Counted from the stretch's first letter, positions 17,089 to 27,142 are shown. The stretch is DNA of 64,000 nucleotides from VBOC01 sp964512655 (GCA_964512655.1 CAZEJT010000002.1:372001-436000), one strand, 5' to 3'. Translations and numbers: made by a program. Notes: a model not told the origin generated them from the letters alone.

Positions 17089-19044
17089 ATGGGCGGCGTT
17101 TCGAGGCTTCTTCTCCTTTCATGCTTCTTAGTGATTCTCCTCCAGATAGGCGGCATGCTTTGGCCGTCGCACTATGACTGGGGGGTACATTTTCTTGCCT
17201 TCTATGATCCCACCCTGGGGGTCGTACTTCTCATATTCTCCCTCAGCCTCTTCCTGGAACCGGTCCGCCGAATTCTCTTACAGATCGCCGACAGTGTCGT
17301 GCTTGGTTTTTCCCGACTGCCGCTGTGGACGGCTCTCCTTGCTGCCTGCGCGATAATGGTGGTGTTAGCATTAGTCTTCCCCAGCCGGGGGACGCTGCTG
17401 GGAGACAGCCGGCTCATTCTAAAGACCCTTCCGGGAATCTCCTCCGATATCGATCTGTCCACACATTATCACAATCAGCCCTTTTTCTTTCTGGCCATTC
17501 AATACGCCAAAAACATCCCGGGAACGAATCCTCAAACGGCCCTTACCCAGGCGTATGAGGTGATAGACCTTGTTGCCCTGGTCGTCTTCATAGGTGTCGT
17601 GTTTGCATTTGTGTACAACCTGGACACATCGCCCGCTGTGAAACTCTTCTCCGGCGTTGTTCTCATTGGCAGTGCTGGGAGCCAGCTATTTTTCGGCTAC
17701 ATTGAGAACTATGCCCCAAGCTATGCGGTCACGGCGGCCTACGTTGTTTCCGGATGGCTTGCCCTGAAAGACAAAGTTCACCTCGCAGTGCCAATGGTTT
17801 GCTTCCTCCTGATGATTGGATTGCATATAGGCGCTCTGATCTTCGTTCCCACCATTGTTCTGCTCCTCTGGCATGGTTGGAAGAAGAACAGGTATTTTGT
17901 GATCGTCACGTCTCTCGTTATCGGCGCTGCCCTGATCGGCGTCGCGGCGCTGAGCCGCAACAATCTTCCGGACTTCTTCAATCGCATGAGCGCGATCGCG
18001 AGTGACGACGTTCTCCCCGCATTCAGGCCGGGTCCGGGAATGCCCTTTGCAATGTTCTCCCTGGCGCATGTGATCGATTGGACAGACCTCCAGATGCTTG
18101 TGGCGCCTTTCGGTCTGCTCATCCCGTTGGCCTTTCTCATTTCTTCACCCGGATCCTTAGAGTTTCGCACCCCGGCGATTCTGTTCCTTCTCTCCACTTC
18201 CGTCTGCGGTCTTCTCTTCACGTTCATCATGAACAGCGCTATTGGCCTCTTCCGCGATTGGGACCTCATGGCATCATTCTGCCTCCCCCTGAGCTTTTTC
18301 GGAATCTATCTGCTCTCGCAATTGTCGCCGAGGGCCTGGGCGCGCCGCATCTCCGTCGTCATCGCGGTCCTGGTATTGATTCATACCGCAACCTGGATCG
18401 GCGTCAATGCCGACAACGCTCGCCATTTGCAGCGGGCTGAGGTAATGACGAATACGAAATTCCTCGGCCGGTATGCACAGCTTCTCTACTATGACCAGCT
18501 TGCAAACGCCTTCTGGGACAAGGGAGATTATGCGCGGACGAAGAACTGGCTCGAGCGCTATCTTACTCTCGACAGCACAAATCCCAGGTTCCTTGGGAAT
18601 CTTGCCGATGTGTACCTGAGGCTTGGCGAGAATAACAACTATTATCAGATGCTGCAGAAGCTGGCGCGCAATCGGACACCCGACGCCATGGTCTACTCCA
18701 ACCTCGGTGTCGAATACTCTCATCGCGGGGATACGGCAGCTTCAATCGCGATGTACACGCGCGCTCTCGAACTCGATTCGAATCTCGGAGTCGTACATGC
18801 CAACCTTGCGATCACCTATCTGGGTCTCAAGAGGTATGATCTTGCATTCCGGCACTGCTCAAGTGCGCTCGCCCTGGGGATGGCCGAACCCGAGGTCTAC
18901 AAGTGCGCGGGAATCGCGCTCTATTATTTGGGCGAATACAAGAACGCGATGACCTACCTCGATTCATATCTCACATCACATCCTGAGGATGAGAAAGCGC
19001 GCGCCCTCCGGGATCGCATAAAAGGACTCCGCACTCAATCCTGA
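17089..19044 (+). CDS. Polytopic membrane protein with C-terminal TPRs, paralog 1 of 3
   Basis: About 651 residues from the ATG at 17,089; a TTG at 17,071 is in frame but overlaps a possible -10 element (tatatt, 17,074-17,079). The first ~450 residues hold about a dozen membrane segments. Motifs shared with the next two genes are an early loop GDS.LIL, a HNQP/RNQP box, FFGY(I/V)ENY, and FRDWDLM before a late span. A GVNAD..RHLQRAE segment links to at least three tetratricopeptide repeats (ALELDSNLGVVHANLAITYLGL and neighbours). The layout suggests a GT-C-like or polymerase-like membrane protein, but no family is certain. Confidence 0.75.
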   Translation: MGGVSRLLLLSCFLVILLQIGGMLWPSHYDWGVHFLAFYDPTLGVVLLIFSLSLFLEPVRRILLQIADSVVLGFSRLPLWTALLAACAIMVVLALVFPSRGTLLGDSRLILKTLPGISSDIDLSTHYHNQPFFFLAIQYAKNIPGTNPQTALTQAYEVIDLVALVVFIGVVFAFVYNLDTSPAVKLFSGVVLIGSAGSQLFFGYIENYAPSYAVTAAYVVSGWLALKDKVHLAVPMVCFLLMIGLHIGALIFVPTIVLLLWHGWKKNRYFVIVTSLVIGAALIGVAALSRNNLPDFFNRMSAIASDDVLPAFRPGPGMPFAMFSLAHVIDWTDLQMLVAPFGLLIPLAFLISSPGSLEFRTPAILFLLSTSVCGLLFTFIMNSAIGLFRDWDLMASFCLPLSFFGIYLLSQLSPRAWARRISVVIAVLVLIHTATWIGVNADNARHLQRAEVMTNTKFLGRYAQLLYYDQLANAFWDKGDYARTKNWLERYLTLDSTNPRFLGNLADVYLRLGENNNYYQMLQKLARNRTPDAMVYSNLGVEYSHRGDTAASIAMYTRALELDSNLGVVHANLAITYLGLKRYDLAFRHCSSALALGMAEPEVYKCAGIALYYLGEYKNAMTYLDSYLTSHPEDEKARALRDRIKGLRTQS

Positions 19045-19056
19045 TCTGTCGCACGA

Positions 19057-21072
19057 ATGCTGGATAAACGAGAAAACGCGAGCCGGCGAGGCGGGAGCGA
19101 ACGCCATCCCGGAGCGGCGCCAACGCGCGTGCTCCTGGCCTCATGTCTGGTAATGATAGCGCTCCACACGTGGGGAGCGATCAAGCCGCTGCACGAAAAC
19201 TGGGGAGTCCACTCCTTCGCGTTTTATCCGGCATGGCTGTCAATCCTCGCGCTTGTGCTGAGCATGCTGATCCTCTTGCCGGGCGTCCGCTCCGCAATCG
19301 TAAGACGGGCGGGGAAAATCGCGCAATCGTCCTCGCGGCTCCCGACGCCCATCCTCTTTCTGCTATTGGGGGGAGCAACTATGGGGCTCTCGCTTCTGTT
19401 TCCGGCCCGCATCAATCTGCTGGGCGACAGCGACCTGATTCTCTCTCTTACCCCCGAGAATCCCGGCGTCCAGGACATTTCCGCTAACTTCCGCAACCAA
19501 CCGCTCACGTATTACGCCCTCAGAACCGTCCAGTACATCCTGGGCGGCGGAACGCCGGTCGAGGTCGGTTATACCTATCAAATCCTCGATGATGTCGCGG
19601 GATTGCTCTTCATCTTTCTCCTCTTACTGTTTTTGCATTATCTCAAGGTCTCCTCCCTTGAAAAGCTTCTGATCGGGGGATACCTTTTCTTCCAGACCAG
19701 CCTCCAGTTCTTCTTCGGGTACGTAGAGAATTATGCGCTGTTCAGCGTCCTGACGGCGGCGTTCGTCATCACGGGCTGGCTCGCATTGGAGGGAAATCTA
19801 CATCCGATCTTCGCGATCCTTCTGTTTGCAATCATGATCGGTCTCCACCTCGGAAGCCTGATCTTTTTCCCCGCCCCGCTCATTCTCCTCACTCAAAGTT
19901 GGCGGGAACGCAAACTTCAGACCGGACTCATGGGGGCCGCCGGGATCGCCGTCTCGACGCTGTTTTTTCACTGGAGCGGTTATTCACTCGAACAATTCAT
20001 CAGGCGCATGCAGGCGGGGGTGCAAATCGATATGCTGCCAATCCTTTCATCACCTCCGGGCGGCCCCTATGCGATGTTCTCCGCGCTTCATATGATCGAC
20101 TGGACAAATGCCTGCCTTTTTCTCGTTTCCTTCGGTTGTTTCATCGCGCCTGTGCTTGTGTATGTGTATGTCCGGGAAATCCCATGGAGAACGCCGCTGG
20201 TGATCTTCCTTTTTACAGTTTCGGCATGCGGATTCGCATTTACGTTCATTTTTAACTCGGCGTTGGGCATGGCCAGGGACTGGGACCTGCTCGTCACCTT
20301 CATGCTTCCGGTGAATTTTTTTGTGGTGTATTTGCTGCTGCGGTATTTCAGAGGCAGCCGGGAAAGTTATCAGGTGCTGGCCGTCGTGGTAATCCTGAAT
20401 GCCCTGCGCGTGGCGGCCTGGGTGGGAATCAATGCAGACCCTGACCGTCACCTGCAGCGCGCGGAGATCCTGACAGAAGAGGGGTTGAGCGGGACATTTC
20501 CCGTGATCTATTATGAAGCGCTCGGGAAAGTATTCTGGCACAGGAACGACTTCCAGCGATCCAGGATCTGGTACGAGCGATACCTTACAATCGACAGCCT
20601 CAATCCGCGTATCCTCGGGAATCTTGCGGCGGACTATGACAAATTACAGATGAGAGACAAGTACTTCGAAACTCTCACCCGCGCCGCCCGATCGGGGAGC
20701 AAAGAGTTGGCCATCTATCTGAATCTGGGCAACGAGCTGGTAAGGAGGGGTGATACGGCGGCGGGGGTCGACATGTATAGACGAACGCTGGCGGCCGACT
20801 CGATGACCCCCGAAGCAGATGCGAACCTCGCCCTCATCTATATGAGTCAGCACAACTACTCCCTTGCCGCTTTTCATTCGGCGAGGGCGATCGGTCTCGG
20901 CATGCGGGAGCCCGTCCTCTACAGATGTGCCGCCTTTGCCTACTTTGCAAACAACGATGCTGTAAAGTCGCTTGAGTATCTCGATACCTATCTCTCAATG
21001 GCGCCGGGCGATGAGGCCTCTCAACGATTGCGGAGGCAGCTGATGCAGAAATCCGGGAGATCTGGCGGGTAG
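19057..21072 (+). CDS. Polytopic membrane protein with C-terminal TPRs, paralog 2 of 3
   Basis: 671 residues starting 12 bases after paralog 1. A basic N-terminal tail of ~22 residues precedes the first span. It repeats the family motifs: GDSDLIL, FRNQPLTYYAL, FFGYVENYAL, ARDWDLLVTF and GINADPDRHLQRAE. TPR-like repeats follow (RSRIWYERYLTIDSLNPRI, DTAAGVDMYRRTLAADS). The strong similarity in order and spacing to both neighbours shows tandem duplication. The absence of a gap from paralog 1 implies co-transcription. Function is unknown. Confidence 0.78.
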   Translation: MLDKRENASRRGGSERHPGAAPTRVLLASCLVMIALHTWGAIKPLHENWGVHSFAFYPAWLSILALVLSMLILLPGVRSAIVRRAGKIAQSSSRLPTPILFLLLGGATMGLSLLFPARINLLGDSDLILSLTPENPGVQDISANFRNQPLTYYALRTVQYILGGGTPVEVGYTYQILDDVAGLLFIFLLLLFLHYLKVSSLEKLLIGGYLFFQTSLQFFFGYVENYALFSVLTAAFVITGWLALEGNLHPIFAILLFAIMIGLHLGSLIFFPAPLILLTQSWRERKLQTGLMGAAGIAVSTLFFHWSGYSLEQFIRRMQAGVQIDMLPILSSPPGGPYAMFSALHMIDWTNACLFLVSFGCFIAPVLVYVYVREIPWRTPLVIFLFTVSACGFAFTFIFNSALGMARDWDLLVTFMLPVNFFVVYLLLRYFRGSRESYQVLAVVVILNALRVAAWVGINADPDRHLQRAEILTEEGLSGTFPVIYYEALGKVFWHRNDFQRSRIWYERYLTIDSLNPRILGNLAADYDKLQMRDKYFETLTRAARSGSKELAIYLNLGNELVRRGDTAAGVDMYRRTLAADSMTPEADANLALIYMSQHNYSLAAFHSARAIGLGMREPVLYRCAAFAYFANNDAVKSLEYLDTYLSMAPGDEASQRLRRQLMQKSGRSGG

Positions 21073-21082
21073 GGGCATTCTA

Positions 21083-21112
21083 TTGGCTTATTCCGGCGCC
21101 TTGTCGTATATT
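21083..21112 (+). promoter_or_regulatory. Candidate promoter before the third membrane-TPR paralog
   Basis: TTGGCT (21,083-21,088), an 18-base spacer, then TATATT (21,107-21,112). The -10 continues as TATATTTG, matching the Bacteroidota TAnnTTTG form exactly. It lies in the 138-base gap before the gene at 21,211, the only sizeable gap among the three paralogs. Confidence 0.5.
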
Positions 21113-21210
21113 TGACATCATCATGCCGGGTCTCCTCCAGTCGTTTCTCGCCTCACGCTGCCCGAGTCAGACTCGTTAACGCAGACCAATTCCCGAACTG
21201 ACTCGATCGG

Positions 21211-23169
21211 ATGTCAAGGGCCTCACAGATTCTAACGGCTGTTGGCGCACTCTTCATTCTTCTCCATCTATGGGGTGCGATCGACCCTTCCCATGACAAT
21301 TGGGGGTTTCACCTCTTTGCCTTCTATGACGCATCGATCGGGATCGTTGCTCTTCTCATTGGCCTCCTTCTGCTGATCCCGGCGGCACAGGCAGGTTTGA
21401 TGACCCTTGCAGAGCGGCCGCTGCGCCTCCTGGCCAGATTGCCCGTCGCCGTCAACGCGCTTATCATGGCGTCAATCTCGCTTGGAGCCGCGATGTCTTT
21501 TCCCGCCAAACTGCACCTGCTTGGAGACGGTGCCGTGCTCCTCCGCTCGATCAACCAGTCTCAATGGGGCGCCGATCTCATCTCAAGCTTTCGCAATCAG
21601 CCATTGATGATTTGGATTTTCCGGTCTCTCATGGGATTCTATTCAACGGGAGGAGCGGTGAAGCCGTACGACGTGTACTACGGCATCGATCTCATCGCAA
21701 GTGTTATCTTTGTCGCGCTTCTCTTCTGGTGTATCCGCCTCCTCGAGAGGCCCCTGATGGAACAGGTCCTCCTGGGCTGCTTTCTCTTCGCAGGGGCAGG
21801 TACTCAGTTCTTCTTCGGATACGTGGAGAACTATGTCCTCCAGTACATCGCCACCGCCCTGTTTGCCGTCACGGGCTGGTTCGCCATGGAGAAAAAAGTA
21901 TCGGTCATCGTCCCAATCTCGTGCTTCGCTCTCATGGCCGGCCTCCATTTGGGCAACCTGATTTTCTTTCCGGGGATCTTTGTCCTGATGTATTTCACGC
22001 TGAGGGGCAGCCGGGTTGGGCCGATCCTGGGCATGGCCGGGCTTTCGACGGTCATCATCGGTTTTATGTTTGCAGTGGGATTCAACCCGAAGGATTTTCT
22101 TCGTCATGTCACTTCCGGGAGCGTGGATTTTCTCCCGCCATTCTCAGCCAGTGGGGGCAATTTTGCCTATGCCATGTTTTCCTCCGCTCATCTCTGGGAC
22201 TGGATGAACGCAGGACTATTGATCGCGCCATTCGGGCTTGCGATCGCACTGACTCTGGCGATCCTCCACAGGAACGAACTCGATTGGAAAAACCCGGCTT
22301 TCATTTTTTTGCTTGTGAGTGCGGGCTTCGGCCTTATCTTCACGTGGATCATCAATTCGGCGCTTGGAATGGCGCGTGACTGGGACCTCCTGGCAAGCTT
22401 CTTCTTGCCGTTGATGATTCTCGACGTGTATCTGCTCACGAGGACCCCGAGCCTCAGGCCCCGGCGCACGGTACTGGCTCTCACCGCCGGGCTGACCTTG
22501 CTCCACTGCGCCGCGTGGATCGGAATCAATGCCAGCGCCGATCGCCACCTTCGGAGAATGAAGCTTCTTGACAGCCCGCGCTACATGTCGCTTACAACGC
22601 AGATCGTCTACGACGAGGCCCTCGCAAACTACTTCTTCGACTCGGGAAAGTATGCGGATGCGAGGATCTACTACGAGCGGTATCTCAGGATCGACAACTC
22701 AAACCCCCGCATCCAGGCGAACATCGCCGATGTCTACAGGAGGGTGGGGGAGAAGGAAAAATACTTCGAGGCCCTTAAGAGGGCGGTCGTGTGCAAGAGC
22801 CGCGATCCGGGGGTGTACCTCAACCTCGGGGTTGAGTATGCCGGACGCCACGATACGGCGGAGGCAATCAGGTACAACGAGCAGGCGGTCGCGATGGACT
22901 CTACTCAGCGGCTCGCACATGCGAATCTCGGAATTCTCTACACGAACACCCGCCAATACCGCCGCGCGGAGAAACACTTCTCGACGGCGATCTCTCTCGG
23001 ACTGAGGGAACCCGTCGTCTTCCGTTACGCGGGGGATGTCTGCTTCGTTCTTGAGGAGTATGAGAAGGCAGTCCGGTACTACGAGACGTATCTCGGATTT
23101 GTCCCGTCCGACCAGAAGGTCCGGCAATCGCGGGATCTGGCGCGCGAGCGGGTATCTCAGGCGGGGTAA
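21211..23169 (+). CDS. Polytopic membrane protein with C-terminal TPRs, paralog 3 of 3
   Basis: 652 residues with the same architecture as the two upstream genes. It starts MSRASQILTAVGALFILLHL and continues GAIDPSHDNWGFHLFAFYD (paralog 2: GAIKPLHENWGVHSFAFYP). It has LLGDGAVLL where the others have GDS, then FRNQPLMIW, FFGYVENYVL, ARDWDLLASF and GINASADRHLRR. The TPR region again begins YYERYLRIDNSNPRI. The GDS-to-GDG change is the clearest difference in the first loop. A separate promoter may drive this copy. Confidence 0.78.
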   Translation: MSRASQILTAVGALFILLHLWGAIDPSHDNWGFHLFAFYDASIGIVALLIGLLLLIPAAQAGLMTLAERPLRLLARLPVAVNALIMASISLGAAMSFPAKLHLLGDGAVLLRSINQSQWGADLISSFRNQPLMIWIFRSLMGFYSTGGAVKPYDVYYGIDLIASVIFVALLFWCIRLLERPLMEQVLLGCFLFAGAGTQFFFGYVENYVLQYIATALFAVTGWFAMEKKVSVIVPISCFALMAGLHLGNLIFFPGIFVLMYFTLRGSRVGPILGMAGLSTVIIGFMFAVGFNPKDFLRHVTSGSVDFLPPFSASGGNFAYAMFSSAHLWDWMNAGLLIAPFGLAIALTLAILHRNELDWKNPAFIFLLVSAGFGLIFTWIINSALGMARDWDLLASFFLPLMILDVYLLTRTPSLRPRRTVLALTAGLTLLHCAAWIGINASADRHLRRMKLLDSPRYMSLTTQIVYDEALANYFFDSGKYADARIYYERYLRIDNSNPRIQANIADVYRRVGEKEKYFEALKRAVVCKSRDPGVYLNLGVEYAGRHDTAEAIRYNEQAVAMDSTQRLAHANLGILYTNTRQYRRAEKHFSTAISLGLREPVVFRYAGDVCFVLEEYEKAVRYYETYLGFVPSDQKVRQSRDLARERVSQAG

Positions 23170-23176
23170 GAGGAGC

Positions 23177-23569
23177 GTGAATCGGATCGGCGAATATACT
23201 GCAACGACTGAGGATGTGACCGTCAGGGTTCGCCCTGTGTACATCGACGGCCAGTCCGACCCTCTTGCGCATAAGTTTGTCTTCGCATACTTTGTGAAGG
23301 TTGAGAACCACGGCGCCGAGAACGTGCAGATCCTCCGCCGGCACTGGTTCATCAACCATGCCGGCGGCCGCGTCGAAGAGGTCGAGGGCGAGGGGGTGAT
23401 CGGGAAACAGCCGACGATCCTCCCCGGACACTCGCACCAATACAACAGCTTTTGCATTCTCGAAACATTCGAAGGCACGATGGAAGGCACCTACCTTCTC
23501 CGTCGCGAGGGCGGACAGTATTTCCGCGCCGTCATTCCCCGCTTCACGCTGAGGGCCGCGGCAAACTGA
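23177..23569 (+). CDS. apaG: ApaG-domain protein
   Basis: 130 residues. The ApaG hallmark run is present: RVRPVYIDGQSDP, FAYFVKVENHG, RRHWFINHAGG, EVEGEGVIGKQP, GTMEGTYL. Family proteins are about 125 residues with a fibronectin-III-like beta-sandwich; the biochemical role of ApaG is not firmly established. The GTG at 23,177 is chosen because it lies just after the upstream stop and a purine-rich aagaggag, although that spacing is tight; a GTG at 23,216 is an alternative. The stop overlaps the next start (TGATG). Confidence 0.9.
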   Translation: MNRIGEYTATTEDVTVRVRPVYIDGQSDPLAHKFVFAYFVKVENHGAENVQILRRHWFINHAGGRVEEVEGEGVIGKQPTILPGHSHQYNSFCILETFEGTMEGTYLLRREGGQYFRAVIPRFTLRAAAN

Positions 23570-24810
23570 TGAACGGATATTTCGCGATTATCCTCGGCGC
23601 CCTTCTCTTTGAGCGCGGCATTCATCTCGTCGCCGATTTCCTGAACCTCGGGACGCTCAACGAGGGCCTGCCGGAGGAGTTCCGGGAAATGCTCGACGCG
23701 CCGACATACCGGAAATCGCAGGAATACACCCGCGCCCGGTTGAAGTTCGGAATGGTCAGATCGGCAGCCGATCTCATTCTTCTTCTGATCTTCTGGTTCG
23801 CCGGGGGCTTCAACTCACTCGATCAGGTTGTACGGAGCTGGGGTCTCCATTGGATCTTCACGGGCTTAGTGTATGTAGGAACGCTCCTGCTCGTGCGGGC
23901 CGTCGCGTCGCTTCCCTTCACGATTTATTCGACGTTCGTCATCGAGGAACGATTCGGATTCAATAAGACCACGCGCGCAACCTTCGTCGTGGATCGTCTG
24001 AAGGGGGCACTCCTCGGCGTGCTTCTCGGCGGGCCGCTTCTCGCGGGGATCCTCGCACTCTTCACCTACGCCGGCAGCTCGGCATGGCTCTACTGCTGGG
24101 GAGTATCGACGCTCTTTACGCTGGTCGTCCAGTTTATCGCCCCCTCATGGATCATGCCTCTCTTCAACAAGTTCACACCCCTTCCCCAGGGCGAACTGCG
24201 CGATGCGATTATTTCCTATGCGGCGTCGGTGCGGTTCGCGCTGCACAACGTGTACCTCATGGACGGTTCAAAGCGCTCGAGCAAATCGAACGCATTCTTT
24301 ACGGGGTTCGGAAACAACAAGCGCATCGCCCTGTTCGACACGCTCGTGGCAAGGCACAGCGTCCAGGAATTGCTGGCGGTGTTGGCTCACGAAATCGGCC
24401 ACTATAAGAAAAGGCATATCGTCAAGGGACTCGTGCTGAGCATCCTTCATACCGGCCTCATCTTTTTCCTCCTCTCCTTCTTCATCAACGAGAGGGGATT
24501 GTTCGATGCGTTCTTTATGCAGGCGCCCTCGGTCTACGCCGGACTGGTTTTTTTCGGACTGCTCTATACCCCGATTGAGCTCATCTTCTCCATCGCCCTG
24601 AATGTCTTCTCACGGAAGAATGAGTTCGAAGCAGACCGCTACGCCGTGGAGACGACCCGGGTTGCCGGGCCGCTGGTCGATGCGCTGAAAAAACTCTCCG
24701 TTGACAACCTCTCGCACCTGACACCTCACCCGCTCTACGTGTTTCTGAACTATTCACATCCCCCGATCCTCGAAAGAATCCGGGCGATCGGCATTCAACA
24801 GCCGTACTGA
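23569..24810 (+). CDS. M48 family membrane metallopeptidase (Ste24/CAAX protease 1-like)
   Basis: 413 residues from the ATG at 23,569, which overlaps the apaG stop. The zinc site HEIGH is at about residues 274-278, preceded by the hydrophobic LLAVLA typical of M48A. The third ligand lies in NEFEADRYAV about 70 residues later. Several membrane spans flank the site, and the N-terminal region resembles the Ste24 prepeptidase domain (YRKSQEYTRARLKFGM). In bacteria such enzymes act in membrane-protein quality control. All zinc ligands are present, so activity is expected. Confidence 0.92.
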   Translation: MNGYFAIILGALLFERGIHLVADFLNLGTLNEGLPEEFREMLDAPTYRKSQEYTRARLKFGMVRSAADLILLLIFWFAGGFNSLDQVVRSWGLHWIFTGLVYVGTLLLVRAVASLPFTIYSTFVIEERFGFNKTTRATFVVDRLKGALLGVLLGGPLLAGILALFTYAGSSAWLYCWGVSTLFTLVVQFIAPSWIMPLFNKFTPLPQGELRDAIISYAASVRFALHNVYLMDGSKRSSKSNAFFTGFGNNKRIALFDTLVARHSVQELLAVLAHEIGHYKKRHIVKGLVLSILHTGLIFFLLSFFINERGLFDAFFMQAPSVYAGLVFFGLLYTPIELIFSIALNVFSRKNEFEADRYAVETTRVAGPLVDALKKLSVDNLSHLTPHPLYVFLNYSHPPILERIRAIGIQQPY

Positions 24811-24826
24811 TCATGAAGGAATCCCC

Positions 24827-27088
24827 ATGAGACAACGTTTTATGCTCCCGATCTTCTTCGCGATGTTTTCTCAGTTGTCGTTCGCGGCGCCGCGCTCCGG
24901 GGCCGATAAGTCGCTCATCGGTTTTTCAGAAGCGGGGGCCGAGCAGCAGCGCCGATTGGAGGCGAACTTCGATTCGTCGCTCCGGAGGAGCGATCTCCGC
25001 GAGTGGTTGAAGCGCCTCTCGGCAAGGCCTCATCACGTGGGATCGCCGTACGGCAGGATGAACGCGGAGTTCATCGATTCGCTCTACCGCTCCTGGGGGT
25101 TTCGAACGGTGATAGAGGAGTTCGACGTACTCTTCCCAACGCCGAAGACCCGCCTCCTTGAGCTGACGTCGCCCGACCATGTGACTGCCGGGCTCGCGGA
25201 ACCGCCGCTCGCGGAGGATGCGACATCGGGCCAGACCGCCGAGCAGCTCCCGGTGTACAACGCGTATTCCATCGACGGGGACGTAAGCGGCGATCTCGTG
25301 TACGTCAATTACGGGGTGCCCGCCGATTACGAGCAGCTCGACCAGCTCGGGATCGATGTCAAAGGAAAAATCGTGATCTCCCGGTATGGGGGTTCCTGGC
25401 GCGGAATCAAGCCGAAGGTCGCGGCGGAACACGGCGCGATCGGCTGCATCATCTATTCGGACCCGCGGGATGACGGATACTTCGAGGGCGACGTCTATCC
25501 GAAAGGGGCGTACCGGAGCGAGTACGGAGCGCAGCGCGGCTCGGTGGCCGATATGCCTCTGCATCCGGGGGATCCGCTCACCCCCTCGGTCGGCTCCACG
25601 AAAGGAGCCAAGCGGCTCCCGATCAACGAGGCGAAGACCCTGACAAAGATTCCGGTGCTTCCGATTCCTTACGGAGATGCCCTCCCGCTCCTGCGCGCGC
25701 TCGGGGGACCCGTGGCACCCCGCGACTGGCGCGGAGCTCTCCCGATCACCTATCATGTCGGGCCCGGCCCTGCGAAGGTTCATCTCAAAGTCGCATTCAA
25801 CTGGAACATCGTTCCGGCGTATGACGTCATCGCTACAATCGACGGGGTGGAGTACCCGGACGCGTGGATCATCAGGGGGAATCATCACGACGGATGGGTG
25901 AATGGAGCCTCGGATCCGCTCAGCGGCCAGGTCGCGACTCTTGAAGAAGCAAGGGGAATCGGCATTCTCCTGAAAAGCGGCTGGAAGCCGAAACGGACAC
26001 TCAAGTACTGCGCGTGGGACGGCGAAGAGCCGGGACTGTTGGGATCCACCGAATGGGTCGAGACGCACGCCGACCAGTTGAAGCGGAACGGCGTCGTGTA
26101 CATCAACTCGGACGCCAACGGACGCGGCTTCCTCGGCATGGACGGATCGCATACGCTCGAACGATTCATCAACCAGGTGGCGCGTGATGTCATGGACCCC
26201 GAAAAGCACGTGAGCGTGGCCGAGCGCGAGCGCGCGTCGCGGATCATCGGCTCTTCCGGAGAGGAGCGGAAGGAAGCGCGCGACCGGGCAGACCTGAGGA
26301 TTGGCGCTCTCGGGTCCGGATCCGACTACACCCCGTTCCTACAGCATCTCGGCATCGCCTCTCTCAATCTCGGATACGGGGGTGAAAACGGGGGCGGATC
26401 GTACCATTCGATCTATGACTCGTTTGATCACTACATCCGGTTCGACGACGGGACGTTCGAGTACGGCATTGCGATGGCCCAGACCGGCGGCCGCGCCGTG
26501 CTGAGATTTGCGGATGCGGAGATCCTTCCGCTCGATTTCAGGAACTTCACGGAGACCGTCGGCAAATACGTGGGCGAAGTATCAAAGCTCACCGATGAGA
26601 CGCGGACCAGGACCGAGGAGCTGGCGCTCGAACTCAGGGAGCGGTCGCTCGATGAAGCATCCGATCCGAAGGAGACGTTCGTCCTCCCCAGGCCGAAGGA
26701 CCCGGTCCCGTTTCTGAACCTGACGCCTCTGGAGAACGCCCTCGCGGAGCTCCGGGCGAACTCTTCGGCGTTCGACAGCGCGATGAGGGATGTAAAACTC
26801 GAGTCGCTCTCGCAGGGGGCGAAGAAGTCGCTGAACGGCATCTTTGGAAAAGCGGAGCAAGCGCTGACCACGGAGGGGGGATTGCCCCGCAGGCCGTGGT
26901 TCAAACACGAGATCTATGCTCCGGGGTACTACACGGGCTACGGCGTGAAAACGCTGCCGGCCGTCCGGGAGGCGATTGAACGGAGGAATTGGAAAGAGGC
27001 CGAGGAGCAGGCCGTTGTCGTGGCCGGCGCCATCAGGAAATTCGCCGGCGAGATCGCAAAGGCGACTCAAATCGTGACTCAACATTAA
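24827..27088 (+). CDS. Secreted M28 metallopeptidase, glutamate carboxypeptidase II/TfR-like
   Basis: 753 residues with a Sec signal peptide (cleavage near FAAP, residue 21). A PA domain (about 150-330) lies inside the M28 fold, and a helical TfR-type dimerisation domain ends the protein. The two-zinc ligands align with human PSMA spacing: H353 in GNHHD, D363 in ASDPLSG, E400/E401 in WDGEEPG, D429 in NSDANG and H527 in SYHSIYDSF. The expected role is periplasmic or outer-surface removal of C-terminal residues from peptides. A ribosome-binding site (aagga) precedes the ATG. It sits 16 bases after the M48 gene. Confidence 0.93.
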   Translation: MRQRFMLPIFFAMFSQLSFAAPRSGADKSLIGFSEAGAEQQRRLEANFDSSLRRSDLREWLKRLSARPHHVGSPYGRMNAEFIDSLYRSWGFRTVIEEFDVLFPTPKTRLLELTSPDHVTAGLAEPPLAEDATSGQTAEQLPVYNAYSIDGDVSGDLVYVNYGVPADYEQLDQLGIDVKGKIVISRYGGSWRGIKPKVAAEHGAIGCIIYSDPRDDGYFEGDVYPKGAYRSEYGAQRGSVADMPLHPGDPLTPSVGSTKGAKRLPINEAKTLTKIPVLPIPYGDALPLLRALGGPVAPRDWRGALPITYHVGPGPAKVHLKVAFNWNIVPAYDVIATIDGVEYPDAWIIRGNHHDGWVNGASDPLSGQVATLEEARGIGILLKSGWKPKRTLKYCAWDGEEPGLLGSTEWVETHADQLKRNGVVYINSDANGRGFLGMDGSHTLERFINQVARDVMDPEKHVSVAERERASRIIGSSGEERKEARDRADLRIGALGSGSDYTPFLQHLGIASLNLGYGGENGGGSYHSIYDSFDHYIRFDDGTFEYGIAMAQTGGRAVLRFADAEILPLDFRNFTETVGKYVGEVSKLTDETRTRTEELALELRERSLDEASDPKETFVLPRPKDPVPFLNLTPLENALAELRANSSAFDSAMRDVKLESLSQGAKKSLNGIFGKAEQALTTEGGLPRRPWFKHEIYAPGYYTGYGVKTLPAVREAIERRNWKEAEEQAVVVAGAIRKFAGEIAKATQIVTQH

Positions 27089-27113
27089 AAATACATAAAC
27101 TCCGCAAGTGCTC

Positions 27114-27142
27114 TTGACAATCACGTGAGATTGTAACATATT
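27114..27142 (+). promoter_or_regulatory. Promoter of the DUF1800-DUF1501 pair
   Basis: Perfect TTGACA (27,114-27,119), a 17-base spacer and CATATT (27,137-27,142), continuing CATATTTG, one mismatch from TAnnTTTG. It gives a start near 27,149, about 60 bases before the ATG at 27,211. Confidence 0.65.

Noticed and set aside
24926..26209. Long open frame of about 427 codons on the minus strand opposite the M28 peptidase gene
   Set aside because: It mirrors a GC-rich gene with complete catalytic motifs on the other strand, is rich in Arg/Val/Asp, and has no recognisable motif or ribosome-binding site.
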